The notes under the pieces are model-generated. The model did no database searches. It was not told the DNA's origin and saw only the letters and a list, made by a program, of their open reading frames with translations. Positions 17,045 to 25,907 of a stretch of 53,558 bases of DNA are shown one piece after another (the first letter of the stretch is position 1; each line of letters opens with the position of its first letter). The translations under genes were made by a program, and so were the position numbers. This DNA is from VFJL01 sp043721435 (GTDB lineage: Bacteria; Pseudomonadota; Gammaproteobacteria; Burkholderiales; Nitrosomonadaceae): positions 1 through 53,558 of the forward strand of contig JAYSQR010000076.1 of assembly GCA_043721435.1 (NCBI GenBank), read 5' to 3'.

Positions 17045-18204
17045 GTTTAGCGCTGCCAGCACCGCCTAGAGTCGGTCTTGTTCTGACCGGGGGCGGTGCG
17101 CGAGCCGCTTATCAGGTTGGAGTATTGCAGGCAATCGCCGCGATGCTGCCGGAGGGTACCCGCAATCCGTTCCCCATCATTTGCGGCACTTCCGCCGGCG
17201 CCATCAATGCTGCCGGCCTTGCAGTCTCGGCCAGGAACTTTCATGAAGGAGTGAGGCACCTAGCGTCAGTGTGGGAGAATTCCCATGTCGACCAGGTTTA
17301 TCGCTCCGACCCCATCGGCGTATTTGGCAACAGCGCACGCTGGCTGGCTTCACTGCTGTTTAGTGGATTAGGCAAGCATAGCGCAGTTTCCATGCTGGAC
17401 AATTCACCGTTTGCTCAACTGCTGGAGCGTAGCATGCCGCTGCGCGCGATCCAGAAGAATATTCAGGCTGGCGCCTTGCATGCCTTGGGCATTACCGCAT
17501 GGGGCTATACCTCCGGACAATCGGTCACGTTCTACCAAGGTGCAGAGAGCATAGTTCCCTGGAAACGAGCGCGCCGTGTCGGTATTGCCTCGCATATTGG
17601 TGTCGAGCACCTGCTGGCGTCTTCCGCCATCCCGTTTCTTTTCCCGGCAATAAAACTACACCGTGAATATTTTGGTGACGGCTCCATGCGCCAGCTCGCG
17701 CCCATTAGCTCGGCACTGCATCTGGGCGCAGACCGGGTACTGGTGATAGGCGTACGCAAAGCAGATGAGGCGCCGCCCGATCGTGTAAAAGTGGAAAACT
17801 ATCCACCGCCGGCACAGATTGCGGGCCACGTCATGAGCAGTATTTTTCTCGACAGCCTTGACGTGGATCTGGAACGGCTGCAACGTATCAACAAGACCAT
17901 CCAGCTGATCCCGAAAGAACATCTGGAGAGTAGTAACATTCCGCTACGCCGGGTGGAGTCGATGGTGATTTTCCCCAGTGTGGAAATCAACAGGATCGCA
18001 GAACAGCATGCCCATACTCTGCCGCGCACCATACGTCTTTTTTACCGTGCGATTGGCGCAATGGGTCGCGACGGTTCCGCACTATTAAGCTATGTCCTGT
18101 TTGAGGAGTCCTTCTGCCGGGCGCTGATCAAGCTGGGTTACCAGGATACAATGCCGCACGCAGCGGAAATATTGCAGTTTCTCGGGGTTGATACAAAAGA
18201 CTAA
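17041..18204 (+). CDS. Patatin-like phospholipase family protein
   Basis: 387 residues. Patatin features in order: glycine-rich oxyanion VLTGGGARAAYQVGVL (about 14-29), nucleophile GTSAGAINAAG (Ser about 51) and the dyad Asp in YFGDGSMRQLAP. There is no signal peptide, so it is a cytoplasmic or inner-membrane-face lipid acyl hydrolase of the RssA/YchK-like type. The C-terminal 150 residues are a helical extension without a motif I know. It is coupled to the preceding small gene. The substrate is unknown; phospholipid turnover is the family expectation. Confidence 0.9.
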   Translation: MSLALPAPPRVGLVLTGGGARAAYQVGVLQAIAAMLPEGTRNPFPIICGTSAGAINAAGLAVSARNFHEGVRHLASVWENSHVDQVYRSDPIGVFGNSARWLASLLFSGLGKHSAVSMLDNSPFAQLLERSMPLRAIQKNIQAGALHALGITAWGYTSGQSVTFYQGAESIVPWKRARRVGIASHIGVEHLLASSAIPFLFPAIKLHREYFGDGSMRQLAPISSALHLGADRVLVIGVRKADEAPPDRVKVENYPPPAQIAGHVMSSIFLDSLDVDLERLQRINKTIQLIPKEHLESSNIPLRRVESMVIFPSVEINRIAEQHAHTLPRTIRLFYRAIGAMGRDGSALLSYVLFEESFCRALIKLGYQDTMPHAAEILQFLGVDTKD

Positions 18205-18303
18205 ACCGGCACTGATATAATCCTGCGACAGAAATTCCGTCAAAAGTAAACCAGACGGTATGACTGTACTCCACCAGATTGCGACACATTCAGAGACTAT
18301 TGT

Positions 18304-19047
18304 ATGGACATTTCCAGCCCGGAATTCTGGGTTGCGGTGATGCAAATTATCGCAATTGATATTGTGCTGGGCGGCGACAATGCGGTCGTGATTGCGCTCG
18401 CCAGCCGGCGCTTGCCGGAAAAACAGCGCAACCAGGCGATTTTCTGGGGCGTGTTCGGCGCCATCGGCCTGCGCGTGGTGTTGATTTTTTTCGCCCTGAC
18501 CCTGCTGGCGATTCCTTTTCTGAAAATTGTCGGCGCATTGCTGCTGCTATGGATCGGGGTGAAGCTGCTTCAACCCGAACCTGAAGATGGCGGACATGAG
18601 ATCGACGCCAGCACCACGCTGCTGGGCGCGATCAAGACCATCATCGTCGCTGATGCGGTGATGAGTCTGGACAACGTCATTGCCATTGCGGGCGCCGCCA
18701 AGGACAGTATCGGCCTGGTTATTTTCGGCTTATTGGTGAGCGTACCCATCATCGTCTGGGGCAGCAAGCTGGTGATGAAGCTGATGGATCGTTTTCCCTT
18801 GACCATCGTCATCGGTGCCGGACTGCTCGGCTGGATCGCGGGCGATATGACGGTGACCGATGCTGCCACCAAGGAGTGGATCCAGAGCGGCATGCCATTG
18901 TTGCATTGGCTTGCCCCGGCTGCTGGGGCATTGCTGGTCGTCATTCTCGGCAAGTGGCTGGCGGCCCAGGCATCAGCACGGATGGCGGCAAAAGCTGCGC
19001 CAATAATTGATCTGGCAGACAACGAGCAACGTCCGCCACATCCATAA
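18304..19047 (+). CDS. TerC family integral membrane protein
   Basis: 247 residues with about seven membrane helices. TerC hallmarks: IDIVLGGDNAVVIALA near the N-terminus and VMSLDNVIAIAGAA in the repeat half, each holding the conserved Asp-Asn. It belongs to the short YjbE/YkoY-like branch. Members are linked to metal ion (Mn) export or metalation of exported proteins. The universal stress protein gene follows after 9 bp. A TATAAT box occurs at 18216-18221 without a well-spaced -35. Confidence 0.9.
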   Translation: MDISSPEFWVAVMQIIAIDIVLGGDNAVVIALASRRLPEKQRNQAIFWGVFGAIGLRVVLIFFALTLLAIPFLKIVGALLLLWIGVKLLQPEPEDGGHEIDASTTLLGAIKTIIVADAVMSLDNVIAIAGAAKDSIGLVIFGLLVSVPIIVWGSKLVMKLMDRFPLTIVIGAGLLGWIAGDMTVTDAATKEWIQSGMPLLHWLAPAAGALLVVILGKWLAAQASARMAAKAAPIIDLADNEQRPPHP

Positions 19048-19056
19048 GAGGAAATC

Positions 19057-19482
19057 ATGCTAAAAATTCTGTTGCCGGTAGACGGTTCCGACACTTCCAA
19101 CAAAGCAGTTGCGGACTTTATCAAACTGCTCGGCTGGTACCGGGAAGTGCCGGAAATTCATTTGCTCAATGTCCAGCCTCCGTTACATGGAAATGTTTCC
19201 AGATTCATCGACAAGGAAAATATTAAACAATATCATCAGGAAGAAGGCTTGAGAGGATTGCAGGCTGCGCGCGATTTGCTGCAGCAGGCCGGCATTGCCT
19301 GCCAGTTCCATATCCTCGTGGGCGATCCGGCGGAAATGATCGTGCGCTGTGCCGCCGAAAAACAGTGCGGCCAGATCGTCATTGGCCCGCGCGGACTGGG
19401 GGCGGTGAAAGGCTTGCTGCTGGGCTCGGTCGCCAGCAAGGTGATGCAGCTTTCGACAGTACCGGTCCTGCTGGTAAAATAA
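19057..19482 (+). CDS. Universal stress protein (UspA family)
   Basis: 141 residues, a single Usp domain. It starts MLKILLPVDGSDTSNKAV and has the C-terminal ATP-binding signature IGPRGLGAVKGLLLGSVASKVM (G-2x-G-9x-G-S type), suggesting an ATP-binding member. Cytoplasmic. It is preceded by AAGAGGAAATC and lies 9 bp after terC, so the two are likely co-transcribed. Confidence 0.92.
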   Translation: MLKILLPVDGSDTSNKAVADFIKLLGWYREVPEIHLLNVQPPLHGNVSRFIDKENIKQYHQEEGLRGLQAARDLLQQAGIACQFHILVGDPAEMIVRCAAEKQCGQIVIGPRGLGAVKGLLLGSVASKVMQLSTVPVLLVK

Positions 19483-19521
19483 AATTTAGTTGCATGCTGC
19501 CAACTTGAATAGGGGGATGCC

Positions 19522-21900
19522 ATGAGTACAATTCCTGCACCAGATTCAACCCGGGCGAACCCTGTCGATAGCAGCGTCAAGCCGAGCTTCTCCAAAAGCC
19601 TGCAAACCGTTGCCAACCGGATACACGCCGCCAGCAGTATCGACGAGATCATGCTGGAAGTGAGCAAGGACATCTGCGCGCTGTTCAATGCAGACCGCCT
19701 GATTATCTATTCGATGGGCGAGGATAGAACTTTTATTGTTTCCAAGGTGCGCACCGGACCCAATCCATCCAGGGAATTGAGAACCCCCATTGGGGATCAA
19801 GACATCGTCGGCTTCGTCAGTCTCAGCAAGAAGATCGTCAATATCAAAGACGTTTATGACGAGAATGAACTGAAAGCACTGAGTCCAAAATTGCGTTTCT
19901 TACGCGAAGTGGACAAGCGCACCGGGTATCGTACCAAGCAGATGCTGGTGGCGCCGATACTGGACACCGGCATCAATGAACTGGTGGGCGTGGTGCAAAT
20001 CATCAATTGCGGTAGTGGCAAGCCTTTCCCGCAGATGACGGTAGACGGGGTGAGCGAGCTTTGCCAGATGCTGACCATTGCTTTCAAGCAACACCAGAAA
20101 CCGCAGCAACCGAGCAAGTCCAAATATGACAACCTGATCGCCGAGGGGCTTATTTCAGCGGAACAGATGGATTTGGCCGCACGTTCTGCGCGCAAAAAGG
20201 GGCACGATCTGGAAGCGCTGCTGATCGAGGAGTTTCAGATCAAGCCAGCGTCTCTGGGCAAATCGTTGTCCCTGTTTTTCGGGGTGGGGTATGAGCCTTT
20301 CAAGGCTGACCGGATCAGGCCGGTGAAACTCCTCAAAAACCTAAAACGCGATTATGTCGAAAAGAATCTCTGGTTGCCGATAGACGAAACCAAAGACGGG
20401 CTGGTGGTGCTGACACCCGACCCCGATAAAATCAAGGCATTGCACATCGTCGACAACGTTTTCCCCAAACATAGAATTATCTACAAAGTCTGCTCCGGCC
20501 GCGAATTCAAAGCGACCCTGGATTTGTTTTATGGCGACGCCGGCTTGGGAGAGGCAAACGCCGGCAGCATAGGCGAGATGCTTTCCACTCTGGATAATAC
20601 CGAAGAAATCGAGGCTGTAACTGAAGATGTCTCGTCCGTATCCGACAACGAACTGGTGAAACTGGTCAACAAGATTATTGTCGACGCTTATAACATGGGG
20701 GCTTCCGACATTCACGTCGAGCCCTATCCGGGCAACGCCAAAACCGAAATCCGCTTCCGCATGGACGGCACGCTGGTGCCCTACACCCAGATACCGGCAG
20801 GCTACCGCAACCCGCTGGTGACGCGCCTCAAGATAATGTGCGATCTGGACATTTCCGAAAAGCGCAGACCCCAGGACGGCAAGATCAAATTCAAGAAATT
20901 CGGCCCGCTGGATATCGAACTGCGGGTCGCCACCATTCCCTCCGCGGGCGGCATGGAGGATGTGGTGATGCGTATTCTCACGGCGGGAGAAGCGATTCCG
21001 CTCGACAAAATGGGTTTTACTGCGCATAACCTGAAGGAACTCAAGAAGGTAATCAGCCAGCCCTACGGCCTGTTCTTCGTCTGCGGTCCGACCGGCTCCG
21101 GGAAAACTACCACGCTGCATTCCATCCTCAAGTCTCTCAACACCCAGGAAACCAAAATCTGGACCGCCGAAGACCCGGTCGAAATCACGCAAAAAGGCCT
21201 GCGCCAGGTGCAGATGAACATCAAAGCGGGGCTGACTTTCCCAGTGGTGATGCGGTCGTTTCTGCGGGCCGATCCCGATATCATCATGGTGGGTGAGATG
21301 CGCGACAAGGAAACCACCAGTCTCGGCATCGAAGCTTCGCTCACCGGCCACCTGGTATTCGCCACGCTGCATACCAACAGCGCCACGGAATCCATCATCC
21401 GCCTGCTGGACATGGGCATGGATCCATTCACCTTCTCCGATGCGTTGCTGGGAGTGCTGGCGCAGCGCCTGGCCAAGCGCCTGTGCAGTTGCAAAAAAGC
21501 ACACGCCGCCGGGCAGGAAGAGATCCAGGCTCTGCTAGCGGAATATTGCGGCGAGTTGAAAAACATCGAGCGCTTCAAGACCGATCCTGCTGCGGCTTAC
21601 CAGGCTATCCAGGCTGACTGGATCAAGCAGTACGGCGACAACCAGGGACAGATCATGCTGCACGAACCGGTCGGTTGCGATACCTGTAACGGCAGCGGCT
21701 ACAAGGGCCGGGTTGGTCTGCATGAATTGTTGATCGCCACCGATGCGCTGAAAAAGAACATCCAGGATCATGCGCGCGTGACCGAGATGCTGGTCACTGC
21801 GCTGGGCGACGGCATGCGCACTTTGAAGCAGGACGGCATAGAGAAGGTATTGCAGGGCATTACCGACATGCACCAGGTGAGGACGGTGTGCATTAAATAG
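19522..21900 (+). CDS. GAF domain-PilB/GspE-type secretion ATPase
   Basis: 792 residues. A GAF domain fills about 30-200 (LFNADRLIIYSMGEDR, LVGVVQIINC). It is followed by an N-terminal T2SSE/MshEN-like region (about 205-350) and the ATPase core. Walker A is GPTGSGKTTTLHS (about 522-534), the Asp box and Walker B are in DPDIIMVGEMRDKET, and the His box is GHLVFATLHTN. A zinc site uses CSCKKAH and CDTCNGSGYKGRVGLHE. It is a hexameric extension motor for a type IV pilus or type II-like system, and the GAF part could add ligand control. A major-pilin gene lies opposite, but no pilC or pilD is here. Confidence 0.92.
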   Translation: MSTIPAPDSTRANPVDSSVKPSFSKSLQTVANRIHAASSIDEIMLEVSKDICALFNADRLIIYSMGEDRTFIVSKVRTGPNPSRELRTPIGDQDIVGFVSLSKKIVNIKDVYDENELKALSPKLRFLREVDKRTGYRTKQMLVAPILDTGINELVGVVQIINCGSGKPFPQMTVDGVSELCQMLTIAFKQHQKPQQPSKSKYDNLIAEGLISAEQMDLAARSARKKGHDLEALLIEEFQIKPASLGKSLSLFFGVGYEPFKADRIRPVKLLKNLKRDYVEKNLWLPIDETKDGLVVLTPDPDKIKALHIVDNVFPKHRIIYKVCSGREFKATLDLFYGDAGLGEANAGSIGEMLSTLDNTEEIEAVTEDVSSVSDNELVKLVNKIIVDAYNMGASDIHVEPYPGNAKTEIRFRMDGTLVPYTQIPAGYRNPLVTRLKIMCDLDISEKRRPQDGKIKFKKFGPLDIELRVATIPSAGGMEDVVMRILTAGEAIPLDKMGFTAHNLKELKKVISQPYGLFFVCGPTGSGKTTTLHSILKSLNTQETKIWTAEDPVEITQKGLRQVQMNIKAGLTFPVVMRSFLRADPDIIMVGEMRDKETTSLGIEASLTGHLVFATLHTNSATESIIRLLDMGMDPFTFSDALLGVLAQRLAKRLCSCKKAHAAGQEEIQALLAEYCGELKNIERFKTDPAAAYQAIQADWIKQYGDNQGQIMLHEPVGCDTCNGSGYKGRVGLHELLIATDALKKNIQDHARVTEMLVTALGDGMRTLKQDGIEKVLQGITDMHQVRTVCIK

Positions 21901-21945
21901 CTGGGAAGTGGTAAGTGGTAAGTAGTGAGTAGTGAGTGGGAAGTG
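21901..21945. repeat. Short degenerate tandem repeat
   Basis: Directly after the ATPase stop, a run of imperfect units based on AGTGGTA and AGTAGTGAGT (GGTAAGTGGTAAGTAGTGAG and onward) spans about 45 bp. It lies in untranslated DNA. Confidence 0.7.
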
Positions 21946-22033
21946 GATAATGTGACAAAAATGGGCACATTGCGCCGGATTTAGGCTTTGCCAAAAAAAC
22001 ACCGCGTTTATTCTTGCTGCAATGATCGCGCCC

Positions 22034-22068
22034 AACAAAAAGCCCCTCACATGGAGGGGCTTTTTGTT
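22034..22068. terminator. Bidirectional terminator between the ATPase and pilin genes
   Basis: 15-bp inverted repeat AACAAAAAGCCCCTC / GAGGGGCTTTTTGTT with a short loop. There are T runs on both strands. It can end the rightward ATPase transcript and the leftward pilin transcript. Confidence 0.9.
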
Positions 22069-22103
22069 TACCGGGCTGCGCTTGCGCGCTGCCCATGCTA
22101 CGG

Positions 22104-22544
22104 TCAGAGGCAGAGACCGCCGCCTATTTTCAGGCCACGCTCGTTGTTACAGATGGTGCCACTCATTTTCCACGGCAGGGTAGATGCCCCGGCTACTCCG
22201 GGTACTGGCTCAAACTGAAAAGCCAATCGGGTTCCACTAGTGTCAGTTGCGCTACTGGTCCCTATCACTATGCCACTTGTGACACCAGTAACCATGGCAT
22301 TAGTTGAAGTACCGGGTGCCGGAACGCCCAAGGCGCCTCCAGTACAGCCGGCTAAAGTTCCGGTATCCTGGTAGCACACGGCGATTGCCAGTTTGTAAGC
22401 CGCCAGCTCGGCCACGGTGCCTGCCGCGCGGGTGCGCGAGGTGTAATCGCCGTACTGCGGGATCGCAATCGCTGCCAGAATACCGATAATCGCGACTACG
22501 ATCATCAGTTCAATCAAGGTAAAACCTTTTTGTGCTTGTTGCAT
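22104..22544 (-). CDS. pilA: Type IV major pilin (PilA-like)
   Basis: 146 residues from the ATG at 22544, which has a strong AAAGGAG before it; the frame is open further upstream without translation signals. Leader MQQAQKG, then FTLIELMIVVAIIGILAAIA with Glu at +5 for methylation and assembly. Cysteine pairs occur at CYQDTGTLAGC and CNNERGLKIGGGLC; the last pair forms the usual D-region loop. It is a surface fibre subunit for twitching, adhesion or DNA uptake. The GAF-ATPase gene converges on it. Confidence 0.92.
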   Translation of the reverse strand: MQQAQKGFTLIELMIVVAIIGILAAIAIPQYGDYTSRTRAAGTVAELAAYKLAIAVCYQDTGTLAGCTGGALGVPAPGTSTNAMVTGVTSGIVIGTSSATDTSGTRLAFQFEPVPGVAGASTLPWKMSGTICNNERGLKIGGGLCL

Positions 22545-22678
22545 GATTAATTCTCCTTTAGGGTTTAAGACACGCACTCGAGGTGCTTGGTTCAGTATAA
22601 GCAGCAATCGTGCCAGGTCATGCCGCCGAACCCGATTACATGCAAATAGTGTAGTACAACCCCTTGTTATCATAATCC

Positions 22679-23902
22679 TTATTCATAGCGCAACGCTTCC
22701 ACCGGCCGCAGTGCCGCCGCTTTCCTGGCCGGGTAGAAGCCGAAGAATATCCCCACCGCTGACGCAAAAAGGAATGCCAGGCCGACCATGCCGAGGGTGA
22801 TGACCACCACCATGTCCGCCGCTCGACTCACCGCCCAGGCGCCGCCGATGCCCAGCGCCACGCCTGCCAGGCCGCCCAGGATGCAGATCACCAGCGCTTC
22901 CAGCAGGAATTGCGTGAGAATAGCGCGACGATTGGCACCGATAGCCATACGGATACCGATTTCACGGGTGCGTTCGGTCACCGATACCAGCATGATGTTC
23001 ATGATGCCGATGCCGCCAACCAATAATGATACCGAGGCGATCGCTCCCAGCATCAGCGACATCACCTTGGCTGCACCGGTGGCGACAGCAGCAAGCGCTG
23101 CCATGTTGCGCACGGTGAAATCACTATCCGTGCCTTCCGCGAGACGATGGCGTTGACGCAGCAACTGATTGATCTCGCTTTCGGCTTCCTCCATCACTTC
23201 TGCTGATTTGCCCTGCACCATCATGAAACGGATGGTTCCAGGAAACTGGCTGCCGAAAATCTGACGCTGGCCGGTGGTAAGCGGAATGAACACGCTGTCG
23301 TCCTGGTCACGCCCGTCCAGACTCTGCCCCTTGGCGGCAAGTACGCCCGTGACCAGAAAAGGGCTCTTCTTGATGCGTATGGTTTTGCCTGTCGGGTCTT
23401 CATCACCGAACAGATTCTTTGCGGTGACCTGGCCCAGGACTACAACGCGTGCGGCAGAGCGGAAATCGGTATCGGAAAATACCTCGCCATCTTCCGTACT
23501 CCAGTTACGCACCTTGAAATAATCCGGCGTGACGCCAGTGACCACGGTGCTCCAGTTGTTGGCGCCAAAATTCAGTTGCGCCGTTCCGGTTATGATCGGC
23601 GCGACCGCCTTGATCGAAGGTAGGCTGGCGACAGCCTGCGCATCGCCGAGAGTCAAGGTTTGCGCACTGCCGCTGCTTTGGCGCATGGCGCCCGAGGAGG
23701 TGGCGCCAGGCAGCACGATAAACAGGTTGCTGCCCATCGAGGCGATAGCCTGGTTGACGGTAGTCTGCGCACCCTGACCGATGGACAGCATCAATACCAC
23801 TGCCGCCACACCGATGATCATACCGAGCATGGTCAAACCGGTACGCAGGCGGTTGAGCCGCAATGCGCGCAATGCTTCGCCGATGATGGCCAGCAGGTTC
23901 AT
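22679..23902 (-). CDS. macB: MacB-type ABC transporter permease
   Basis: 407 residues: an N-terminal helix (LRTGLTMLGMIIGVAAVVLMLSIG), a long periplasmic MacB_PCD domain, then three C-terminal helices. The FtsX-like signature GGIGIMNIMLVSVTERTREIGIRMAIGA lies at the start of that half. It lacks the N-terminal ATPase found in enterobacterial MacB; that is a separate gene just upstream. Together with the adaptor it forms a tripartite exporter for peptides, macrolides or siderophores. It overlaps the ATPase gene by ATGA (23899-23902). Confidence 0.92.
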   Translation of the reverse strand: MNLLAIIGEALRALRLNRLRTGLTMLGMIIGVAAVVLMLSIGQGAQTTVNQAIASMGSNLFIVLPGATSSGAMRQSSGSAQTLTLGDAQAVASLPSIKAVAPIITGTAQLNFGANNWSTVVTGVTPDYFKVRNWSTEDGEVFSDTDFRSAARVVVLGQVTAKNLFGDEDPTGKTIRIKKSPFLVTGVLAAKGQSLDGRDQDDSVFIPLTTGQRQIFGSQFPGTIRFMMVQGKSAEVMEEAESEINQLLRQRHRLAEGTDSDFTVRNMAALAAVATGAAKVMSLMLGAIASVSLLVGGIGIMNIMLVSVTERTREIGIRMAIGANRRAILTQFLLEALVICILGGLAGVALGIGGAWAVSRAADMVVVITLGMVGLAFLFASAVGIFFGFYPARKAAALRPVEALRYE

Positions 23903-24648
23903 GCCGTCACTCCGCCGTCATGCACCACCCGTCCGTCTTTCAGGCGCACCAGCCGGTGCGCGTAAGCAGCAATGTCGTTTTCATGGGTGACCAGCACGAT
24001 GGTGATGCCTTGCTCGCGGTTGAGCCGTTCGAACACCGCCATGATCTCACCGCTGGTCTGGGTATCGAGGTTGCCGGTGGGTTCATCCGCCAGGATAAGC
24101 TGCGGGTTGTTGACCAACGCGCGGCTGATGGCGACACGCTGCTGCTGCCCGCCGGAAAGCTGATTGGGCTGATACGCGGCGAAATTGCCAAGACCGGTCT
24201 GACGCAGCAGCTCCAGCGCGCGCCGGCGGCTCTCCGCACGACCCACCCCGGCATAGAGCAGCGGTGTTGCCACGTTATCCAGCGCCGTCATGCGTTTCAG
24301 CAGGTTGAATCCCTGGAATACGAAACCGATGGTGTGGTTGCGCACGCGCGCGAGTTCATTCTCCGGGAGTACTGCCACATCGCGCCCGGCGAGCCAATAA
24401 TGCCCGCTGCTGGGGGTATCAAGACAACCCAGCAGATTCATCAGAGTGGACTTGCCGGAACCGGAATGCCCCATGATGGCGACAAATTCTCCGCGATTGA
24501 TATTGAGACTTACGTCGTACAGCACCTGACTGTTGACCGTGCCGTTGATGCCGTTGTCCAGACTATAGGTCTTGCACAGGTTTTCTACCCTGATCAACGG
24601 CTCGGTGGAAGAATCGGGCTGGACTGACGCCATCAAGCCACCCATCAA
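23899..24648 (-). CDS. ABC transporter ATP-binding protein (MacB/LolD type)
   Basis: 249 residues. Walker A GHSGSGKST, Q-loop VFQGFNLLKRMTALDNV, signature LSGGQQQRVAISRAL, Walker B LILADEPTGNLD and H-loop VTHEND are complete. The MacB/LolD branch couples ATP use to a mechanotransmission permease rather than classic transport. It is the middle gene of the adaptor-ATPase-permease operon, overlapping both neighbours by 4 bp. Confidence 0.94.
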   Translation of the reverse strand: MMGGLMASVQPDSSTEPLIRVENLCKTYSLDNGINGTVNSQVLYDVSLNINRGEFVAIMGHSGSGKSTLMNLLGCLDTPSSGHYWLAGRDVAVLPENELARVRNHTIGFVFQGFNLLKRMTALDNVATPLLYAGVGRAESRRRALELLRQTGLGNFAAYQPNQLSGGQQQRVAISRALVNNPQLILADEPTGNLDTQTSGEIMAVFERLNREQGITIVLVTHENDIAAYAHRLVRLKDGRVVHDGGVTA

Positions 24649-25787
24649 AACATTCTGAGCTTGAAGTTGCTGCCCGATTTATCCTTGTTGGCGGTCTCGC
24701 GCACGACCAGCTTGTCGCCTTCCTTGATTCCGCCTTCGATGATTTCGGTGAAACTGCCATCAGCGATGCCGGTTCTGACGCTGACCGCAACAGGTTTGCC
24801 ATTCTCCAGCCGGTAGAGTACGGGCCTGCCCGGTTGCCTGGCCGGCGCGCTGTCGGCATCGGCATCGGTCGGTTTGTAGCGCAGCGCCGCATTGGATACT
24901 CGCAACACCGCATTCTTCTGATTGACGGCAAAGCGTACATTGGCGGTCATGCCCGGCAGCAGCGTACCGTCGTCGTTGGCTACCGTCACCACCACGTTAT
25001 AGGTGACCACATTCTGCTGGATGGTGGGATTGAGCCGCACCTGCTTTACTGTGCCGGTAAACTCGCGCTCGTGAAAAGCATCCACCGTGAAATTCACCTG
25101 CTGACCGAGACGCAACTGGCCGATATCCGCTTCCGCTACGCTGGTATCGATCTGCATCTGGCGCAAATCCTTGGCGATCTGGAACAAAACGGGCGTCTGG
25201 AAACTCGCCGCTACGGTCTGGCCAAGATCTACGTTGCGCGCCACCACCACCCCGGAAATCGGTGATTTGATCACGCTGTAATCGAGGTTGGCACGGTCGC
25301 GCGCCAGTTGCGCTGTACCCAGTGCAAGCTGGGCTCGGGCGGCATCCAGTTGCTGCTCAAACACATTCAGTGCGTCACTGGAAATAAAGCCCTGCTCTTT
25401 AAGGGTAAGATTACGGGCCATCTTGTTTTCCGCCAGTTTCAGCACGGCGCGCGCATTCATCACGTTGGCTTCGGATTGCTGCAACTGCGCCCGGAACAAT
25501 GCCGGGTCAAGTTCCGCCAACACCTGGCCCACTTTGATCTGGTCGTTGAAGTCAGCATACATCTTGAATATCGTACCCGACACCTGGGTGCCGACATTGA
25601 CCAGCTCCACCGGGTTGAGCGTGCCGTTGGCGGAAATGCTCTGCACGATGTCCCCGCGATCGACCACCTGAGTTTTATAGCGCTCCTGCTTGGATTCGGG
25701 TTTGGCACCCCAGTACCAGACAGCGATAGCGGCCAGTAGCAGCATTGCGACAATGACGAGCAGCTTGGTGCGGGAAATAGTGATCAT
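24645..25787 (-). CDS. macA: Periplasmic adaptor subunit of MacA type (HlyD/RND family)
   Basis: 380 residues. An N-terminal membrane anchor (KLLVIVAMLLLAAIAVWYWG) precedes a split lipoyl domain (SANGTLNPVELVNVGTQVSG and DYSVIKSPISGVVVARNVDLGQTV). A coiled-coil hairpin lies between these two halves (about 95-165), followed by the beta-barrel. It bridges the inner-membrane permease to an outer-membrane channel; no tolC-like gene is adjacent. It is the first gene of the operon. The start (ATGATCACTATTTCC) overlaps nothing upstream. Confidence 0.92.
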   Translation of the reverse strand: MITISRTKLLVIVAMLLLAAIAVWYWGAKPESKQERYKTQVVDRGDIVQSISANGTLNPVELVNVGTQVSGTIFKMYADFNDQIKVGQVLAELDPALFRAQLQQSEANVMNARAVLKLAENKMARNLTLKEQGFISSDALNVFEQQLDAARAQLALGTAQLARDRANLDYSVIKSPISGVVVARNVDLGQTVAASFQTPVLFQIAKDLRQMQIDTSVAEADIGQLRLGQQVNFTVDAFHEREFTGTVKQVRLNPTIQQNVVTYNVVVTVANDDGTLLPGMTANVRFAVNQKNAVLRVSNAALRYKPTDADADSAPARQPGRPVLYRLENGKPVAVSVRTGIADGSFTEIIEGGIKEGDKLVVRETANKDKSGSNFKLRMF

Positions 25788-25867
25788 GAGCGACCAGGTT
25801 ATGTTCTGTGCCAGACTGGACAGAGCGAAAGCCGAATGTTACCTGAGTGTGAGAGGTTTATGGAACC

Positions 25868-25901
25868 GCTGCACAAGTCCTCCGTGGAAGACTTGTGCAG
25901 C
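25868..25901 (-). other. 12-bp perfect hairpin between bepA-like gene and macA
   Basis: GCTGCACAAGTC and GACTTGTGCAGC flank a 10-nt loop, directly after the protease stop on the minus strand. No T run follows on either strand, so it is not a standard intrinsic terminator. It could be a Rho-linked 3' end or an RNA-stabilising stem. Confidence 0.55.
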
Positions 25902-25907
25902 GATCTC

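Noticed and set aside
20341..21504. Long open frame (387 codons) on the minus strand
   Set aside because: Fully antisense to the GAF-PilB ATPase, whose Walker and Cys motifs are intact. The translation is rich in His/Gln/Arg and typical of a shadow frame in GC-rich DNA.
21901..21945. Repeat as a CRISPR array
   Set aside because: Units are about 7-10 bp with no spacers; it is a simple degenerate tandem repeat.
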